Source: CAZDDA01 sp964568045 (lineage in GTDB: Bacteria > Bipolaricaulota > Bipolaricaulia > UBA7950 > UBA9294). From it: a stretch of 9,529 bases of DNA. The notes beneath the pieces were generated by a model. That model had not been told where the DNA came from. It saw only the letters and a program-made list of their open reading frames with translations, and made no database searches. Positions 7,289 to 9,529 of this stretch are shown here, in pieces. Every line of letters begins with the position of its first letter. Positions within the stretch are counted from its first letter, which is position 1. A program made the translations under genes and the position numbers. The DNA is taken from NCBI GenBank assembly GCA_964568045.1, contig CAZMOL010000060.1:1-9529 (forward strand). Reading direction: 5' to 3'.

Positions 7289-7316
7289 TGCCTAGCCTCC
7301 CGAGAATAAAAACTCT

Positions 7317-7334
7317 CCGCTCGTGGTCGAGCGG
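7317..7334 (-). promoter_or_regulatory. Perfect 7-bp dyad at the predicted hup-met transcription start
   Basis: CCGCTCG (7317-7323), TGGT, CGAGCGG (7328-7334). It begins where the transcript is expected to start, about 7 nt downstream of the -10 box. It could be an operator or a hairpin capping the 5' end of the mRNA. In the minus-strand RNA it is followed by AGAG and then five U, so early attenuation is conceivable, but the 4-nt gap before the U-run makes this a poor terminator. Confidence 0.5.
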
Positions 7335-7340
7335 CAATCG

Positions 7341-7369
7341 AGTATAGTGCCTACTGGAGCTTTGGTAAA
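7341..7369 (-). promoter_or_regulatory. Putative sigma70-type promoter of the hup-met operon
   Basis: On the minus strand, TTTACC (7364-7369, 4 of 6) is separated by 17 bp from TATACT (7341-7346, 5 of 6). The expected start near 7334 leaves a leader of about 46 nt before hupS. It uses the same TATACT hexamer as the symporter promoter. Confidence 0.5.
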
Positions 7370-7398
7370 ACAATTGCTTGGCCGAAGCTGTATACTGC

Positions 7399-7428
7399 TT
7401 GCCACGGCGCCTGGGAATCGATTATAAA
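7399..7428 (+). promoter_or_regulatory. fhs: Putative sigma70-type promoter of fhs
   Basis: TTGCCA (7399-7404, 5 of 6 to TTGACA) is followed after 18 bp by TATAAA (7423-7428, 5 of 6 to TATAAT). This is the best promoter match in the window. Transcription from about 7435 would give a leader of about 213 nt before GTG 7648. Confidence 0.55.
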
Positions 7429-7434
7429 AGTGTG

Positions 7435-7647
7435 TTCGGCCGGGTGGATCAAGCCCAGGCTATAGGGAGGGCACGCGAAAAGAATGGCTGCATTTCCTTA
7501 AGGCTTTGCAGGATGGACAGAGTAACCTCGTGTGCAATAAAAACTACTTATAGCAACCATATGGAGGTGGTTCGGCAAGTCGATGCGGTTTGCTATCGGG
7601 AAACCAGGAACAGAAGAACCTTGACGATTTCAGAGAGGAGGTCTTAC
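7435..7647 (+). promoter_or_regulatory. fhs: Long, possibly structured 5' leader of fhs
   Basis: Pairings found by eye: GCC-GGG with CCC-(A)-GGC (7439-7444/7454-7460) at the 5' end; an 8-bp stem GCACGCGA/TCGTGTGC (7471-7478/7528-7535, one G-U) enclosing CTGCA/TGCAG (7488-7492/7507-7511); AACCA/TGGTT (7555-7559/7568-7572); and GGTTT/AAACC (7587-7591/7601-7605), whose loop GCTAT (7592-7596) can pair with ATAGC (7550-7554) as a pseudoknot. I do not recognise the ZTP (pfl) or THF riboswitch consensus. Short stems like these also arise by chance. Confidence 0.35.
7636..7641 (+). promoter_or_regulatory. fhs: Ribosome binding site that sets the fhs start
   Basis: AGGAGG lies 6 nt before GTG 7648 and 9 nt before the adjacent GTG 7651. 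It supports a GTG start here rather than the upstream ATG 7561 in the same frame, which has no such site. Confidence 0.75.
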
Positions 7648-9426
7648 GTGGTGGAGGAAGTCCGGAAAGTACCGTCAGATTTGGAGATCGCACAGGCTGC
7701 AACGCTCAAACCCGTCACTCAGATCGCGCACGAGGTGGGCCTATTGGATGAGGAACTCGAACCGCACGGCCAGTGGAAGGCCAAAGTCAAGCTGAAGGCG
7801 CTCGATCGATTGGCCGACCGCCCCGACGGCAAGTACATCGACGTTACCGCAATTACGCCGACTCCGCTCGGAGAAGGCAAGTCCACGACCATGGTCGGCC
7901 TGGCCCAGGCGATGGGCTCAGAGCTTGGTAAGAACGTGATATGCTGTATCCGCCAGCCCAGCATGGGGCCGACCTTCAACATCAAGGGCGGTGCCGCCGG
8001 CGGCGGCTACTCGCAGGTTGTCCCGATGGAGGATTTCAACCTACACCTCACCGGCGACATCCACGCGATCAGCGTATCGCACAATCTAGTCGCCGCCGCA
8101 CTCGACACGCGTCTTTTCCACGAGAGCCGCCAGACTGATGAGCAGCTCGCCAAGCGCGGTGTGAAGCGGCTGGACATCGATCCGGACACCATCACCTGGC
8201 GCCGCGTGGTCGACGTGTGCGACCGCGCCCTGCGTGAGATCCAGGTTGGCTTCAACGACAGCAAGCTTAAAGACGGCTCACCAAGCCCGGTGTTTCCGCG
8301 CAAAACCGGCTTTGACATCACCGTGGCCTCGGAGATCATGGCCATCCTCGCCCTGGCCACCTCGCTCAAAGACATGCGCGAACGCTTCGGAAAGATGGTG
8401 GTCGGCCTCAACAAGAAGGGCGAGCCAGTCAACGTTGAGCAGCTCGGCGTGGCCGGTGCGGTGACGGTCCTGATGAAGGAAGCACTCATGCCCAACCTGA
8501 TGCAGACGCTGGAAGGACAGCCTGCGTTCGTCCACGCCGGACCGTTTGCCAACATCGCCCACGGAAACAGCTCGATCATCGCCGACAAGATCGCGGTCAA
8601 GCTCGGCGATTACGTGGTCACCGAGAGCGGCTTCGGCGCGGACATCGGAATGGAGAAGTTCTTCGACATCAAGTGCCGCACCTCTGGCCTGATCCCGAAC
8701 GCGGTCGTGCTCGTGGCGACGGTGCGAGCGCTCAAGATGCACGGCGGCGGCCCCACGGTCAGGCCGGGAATCCCGCTGGATGAGGCCTACACCAAGGAAA
8801 ACCTACCGCTGCTGGAGAAGGGCCTGTGTAACCTCGGCGTTCACATCAAGAATGCGCTTAGGTTCGGCATTCCGGTCGTTGTGGCCGTGAACGCGTTCAA
8901 GCAGGACACGCCGGCCGAGCTGGAGATGATCCGCGAATACGCCGTGAACCAGGGCGCGGAGGATTCGGTGGTCACCACCCACTGGGCCGACGGCGGGGTG
9001 GGAGCCGCCAAGCTGGCCGAGTCGGTCGTGGCCGCCTGCGAGAAGTCGTCGAACTTCGAATTCCTCTACCCGCTGGACTGGTCGATCAAGGAGAAGATCG
9101 AGAAGATCTCGGTGGACATCTACGGTGCGGATGGTGTGACCTACGAGCCGGTGGCGGAAAAACAGATCGAAAGCTACGAGCGTGCCGGCTTCGGGGGGCT
9201 TCCGATCTGCATGGCCAAGACGCACCTGTCGCTGTCGCACGACCCGAACCTGAAAGGAGCGCCGACCGGGTTCACGGTCCCGGTGCGCGAAGTGCGTGCC
9301 AGCGTGGGCGCCGGCTTCATCTACCCGCTGATCGGCACGATGAGCACCATGCCCGGCCTGGCCACCCACCCGGCGCTTATGGACATCGATCTGGACGAAA
9401 ACGGCGAGATCGTCGGTCTGTTCTAA
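7648..9426 (+). CDS. fhs: Formate-tetrahydrofolate ligase (10-formyl-THF synthetase), long eukaryote-like type
   Basis: A 592-residue cytosolic enzyme that makes 10-formyl-THF from formate, ATP and THF, the entry step of the folate branch. The ATP-binding loop TPTPLGEGKSTT (70-81) is intact, followed by RQPSMGPTF (102-110), KGGAAGGGYSQV (113-124) and EDFNLHLTGDIHA (128-140). The C-terminal blocks LPICMAKTHLSLSHDP and GAGFIYPLIGTMSTMPGL, and the ending GLF, are typical. GTG 7648 (or 7651) is chosen from the AGGAGG and because the product then begins VPSDLEIAQAA, as the family does. It is longer than the roughly 560-residue clostridial enzymes, with extra residues near 156-175 and 390-405. From memory its sequence is closer to the synthetase domain of eukaryotic C1-THF synthase. 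It is transcribed away from the hup-met operon. The coding is rich in G/C-ending codons. Confidence 0.97.
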   Translation: MVEEVRKVPSDLEIAQAATLKPVTQIAHEVGLLDEELEPHGQWKAKVKLKALDRLADRPDGKYIDVTAITPTPLGEGKSTTMVGLAQAMGSELGKNVICCIRQPSMGPTFNIKGGAAGGGYSQVVPMEDFNLHLTGDIHAISVSHNLVAAALDTRLFHESRQTDEQLAKRGVKRLDIDPDTITWRRVVDVCDRALREIQVGFNDSKLKDGSPSPVFPRKTGFDITVASEIMAILALATSLKDMRERFGKMVVGLNKKGEPVNVEQLGVAGAVTVLMKEALMPNLMQTLEGQPAFVHAGPFANIAHGNSSIIADKIAVKLGDYVVTESGFGADIGMEKFFDIKCRTSGLIPNAVVLVATVRALKMHGGGPTVRPGIPLDEAYTKENLPLLEKGLCNLGVHIKNALRFGIPVVVAVNAFKQDTPAELEMIREYAVNQGAEDSVVTTHWADGGVGAAKLAESVVAACEKSSNFEFLYPLDWSIKEKIEKISVDIYGADGVTYEPVAEKQIESYERAGFGGLPICMAKTHLSLSHDPNLKGAPTGFTVPVREVRASVGAGFIYPLIGTMSTMPGLATHPALMDIDLDENGEIVGLF

Positions 9427-9434
9427 TTCAAAAC

Positions 9435-9494
9435 GCGGGGCGAACGGAGGCGGGGTAGCTTGAGGGGGCTCCTCGTCTCCAGCCCTCGCCCCGC
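9435..9494 (+). terminator. Inverted repeat after fhs, possible terminator
   Basis: GCGGGGCGA (9435-9443) and TCGCCCCGC (9486-9494) are perfect 9-bp arms separated by 42 nt of G/C-rich sequence that can fold further (for example GGAG with CTCC). It begins 8 nt after the fhs stop. Only a short T-run (CTTTCT) follows, so an efficient factor-independent terminator is doubtful. From 9495 to the window end I see nothing else. Confidence 0.4.
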
Positions 9495-9529
9495 AGCTTT
9501 CTCGCCACTCAAAGAATCCGGTTCTCCGG

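Larger units (their letters stand above)
2865..7334 (-). other. Predicted five-gene operon hupS-hupL-hyaD-metV-metF
   Basis: The five genes run the same way with junctions of -4, +9, -14 and -4 nt, so they are almost certainly one transcript with translational coupling. The only plausible promoter is upstream of hupS. No terminator-like hairpin with a U-run is visible between the genes. The order joins a hydrogenase and its protease to a methylene-THF reductase pair. Predicted start near 7334. Confidence 0.85.
7289..7647. other. Divergent control region between the hup-met operon and fhs
   Basis: This gene-free 359-bp stretch holds back-to-back promoters whose -35 boxes are about 30 bp apart (7369 and 7399), a perfect dyad at the predicted hup start, and a leader of about 210 nt before fhs. 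Another -10 look-alike, TATACT (7391-7396, plus), has no -35 at a usable distance. The fhs frame is open back to 7378, but that part has no ribosome binding site and no family similarity. Confidence 0.65.

Noticed and set aside
7399..7420. GGCGCCTGGGAAT (7407-7419) resembles the 3' half of the ZTP (pfl) riboswitch
   Set aside because: It lies upstream of the predicted transcription start, departs from the CCGCCUGGGCA core and has no matching 5' half.
7501..7530. GGATGGACAGAG resembles part of the glycine riboswitch
   Set aside because: The CCGAAGG core and the CUCAGGcAAAAGGAC block are missing.
7378..7647. A 90-residue N-terminal extension of fhs
   Set aside because: The promoter lies inside it, it has no ribosome binding site, and family similarity begins only at VPSDLEIAQ after GTG 7648.

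Overview
The window is a compact C1/H2 metabolism locus from an anaerobic, moderately GC-rich bacterium that carries at least the tetrahydrofolate (methyl) branch of the Wood-Ljungdahl pathway. Evidence: formate-THF ligase (fhs), the bifunctional methylene-THF dehydrogenase/cyclohydrolase (folD) and a two-protein methylene-THF reductase (metV-metF) lie together with a [NiFe] hydrogenase (small and large subunits) and its maturation protease. An acetogen, or a Wood-Ljungdahl-bearing uncultured lineage such as Bipolaricaulota/Acetothermia or Chloroflexota, would fit, but the phylum is a guess. No CODH/ACS, formate dehydrogenase, tRNA, rRNA, mobile element or CRISPR is visible.

Layout. (1) 1-1677, minus: a sodium:solute symporter open through 559 codons and running off the left edge. 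(2) 1678-2003: divergent intergenic region with a possible promoter on each strand and a hairpin. (3) 2004-2870, plus: folD. Its 3' end overlaps the end of metF by 6 bp. (4) 7288 down to 2865, minus: a very tight five-gene operon, hupS-hupL-hyaD-metV-metF, with junctions of -4, +9, -14 and -4 nt. (5) 7289-7647: divergent control region with a plausible sigma70-type promoter on each strand, a perfect dyad at the predicted hup transcript start, and a leader of about 210 nt before fhs. (6) 7648-9426, plus: fhs of the long, eukaryote-like clade, followed by an inverted repeat that may be a terminator.

How the genes fit together. Fhs makes 10-formyl-THF from formate, FolD converts it to 5,10-methylene-THF, and MetF with the Fe-S protein MetV reduces that to 5-methyl-THF. 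The hydrogenase small subunit keeps all cysteine and histidine cluster ligands but has no Tat signal, and an in-frame stop two codons upstream rules out an extended one, so the enzyme should be cytosolic. It shares one translationally coupled operon with MetVF, and no cytochrome b, diaphorase or Hdr gene is present. The main hypothesis is therefore a soluble H2:methylene-THF oxidoreductase in which HupSL passes H2 electrons through MetV to the MetF flavin. This is inferred from context and needs biochemical proof.
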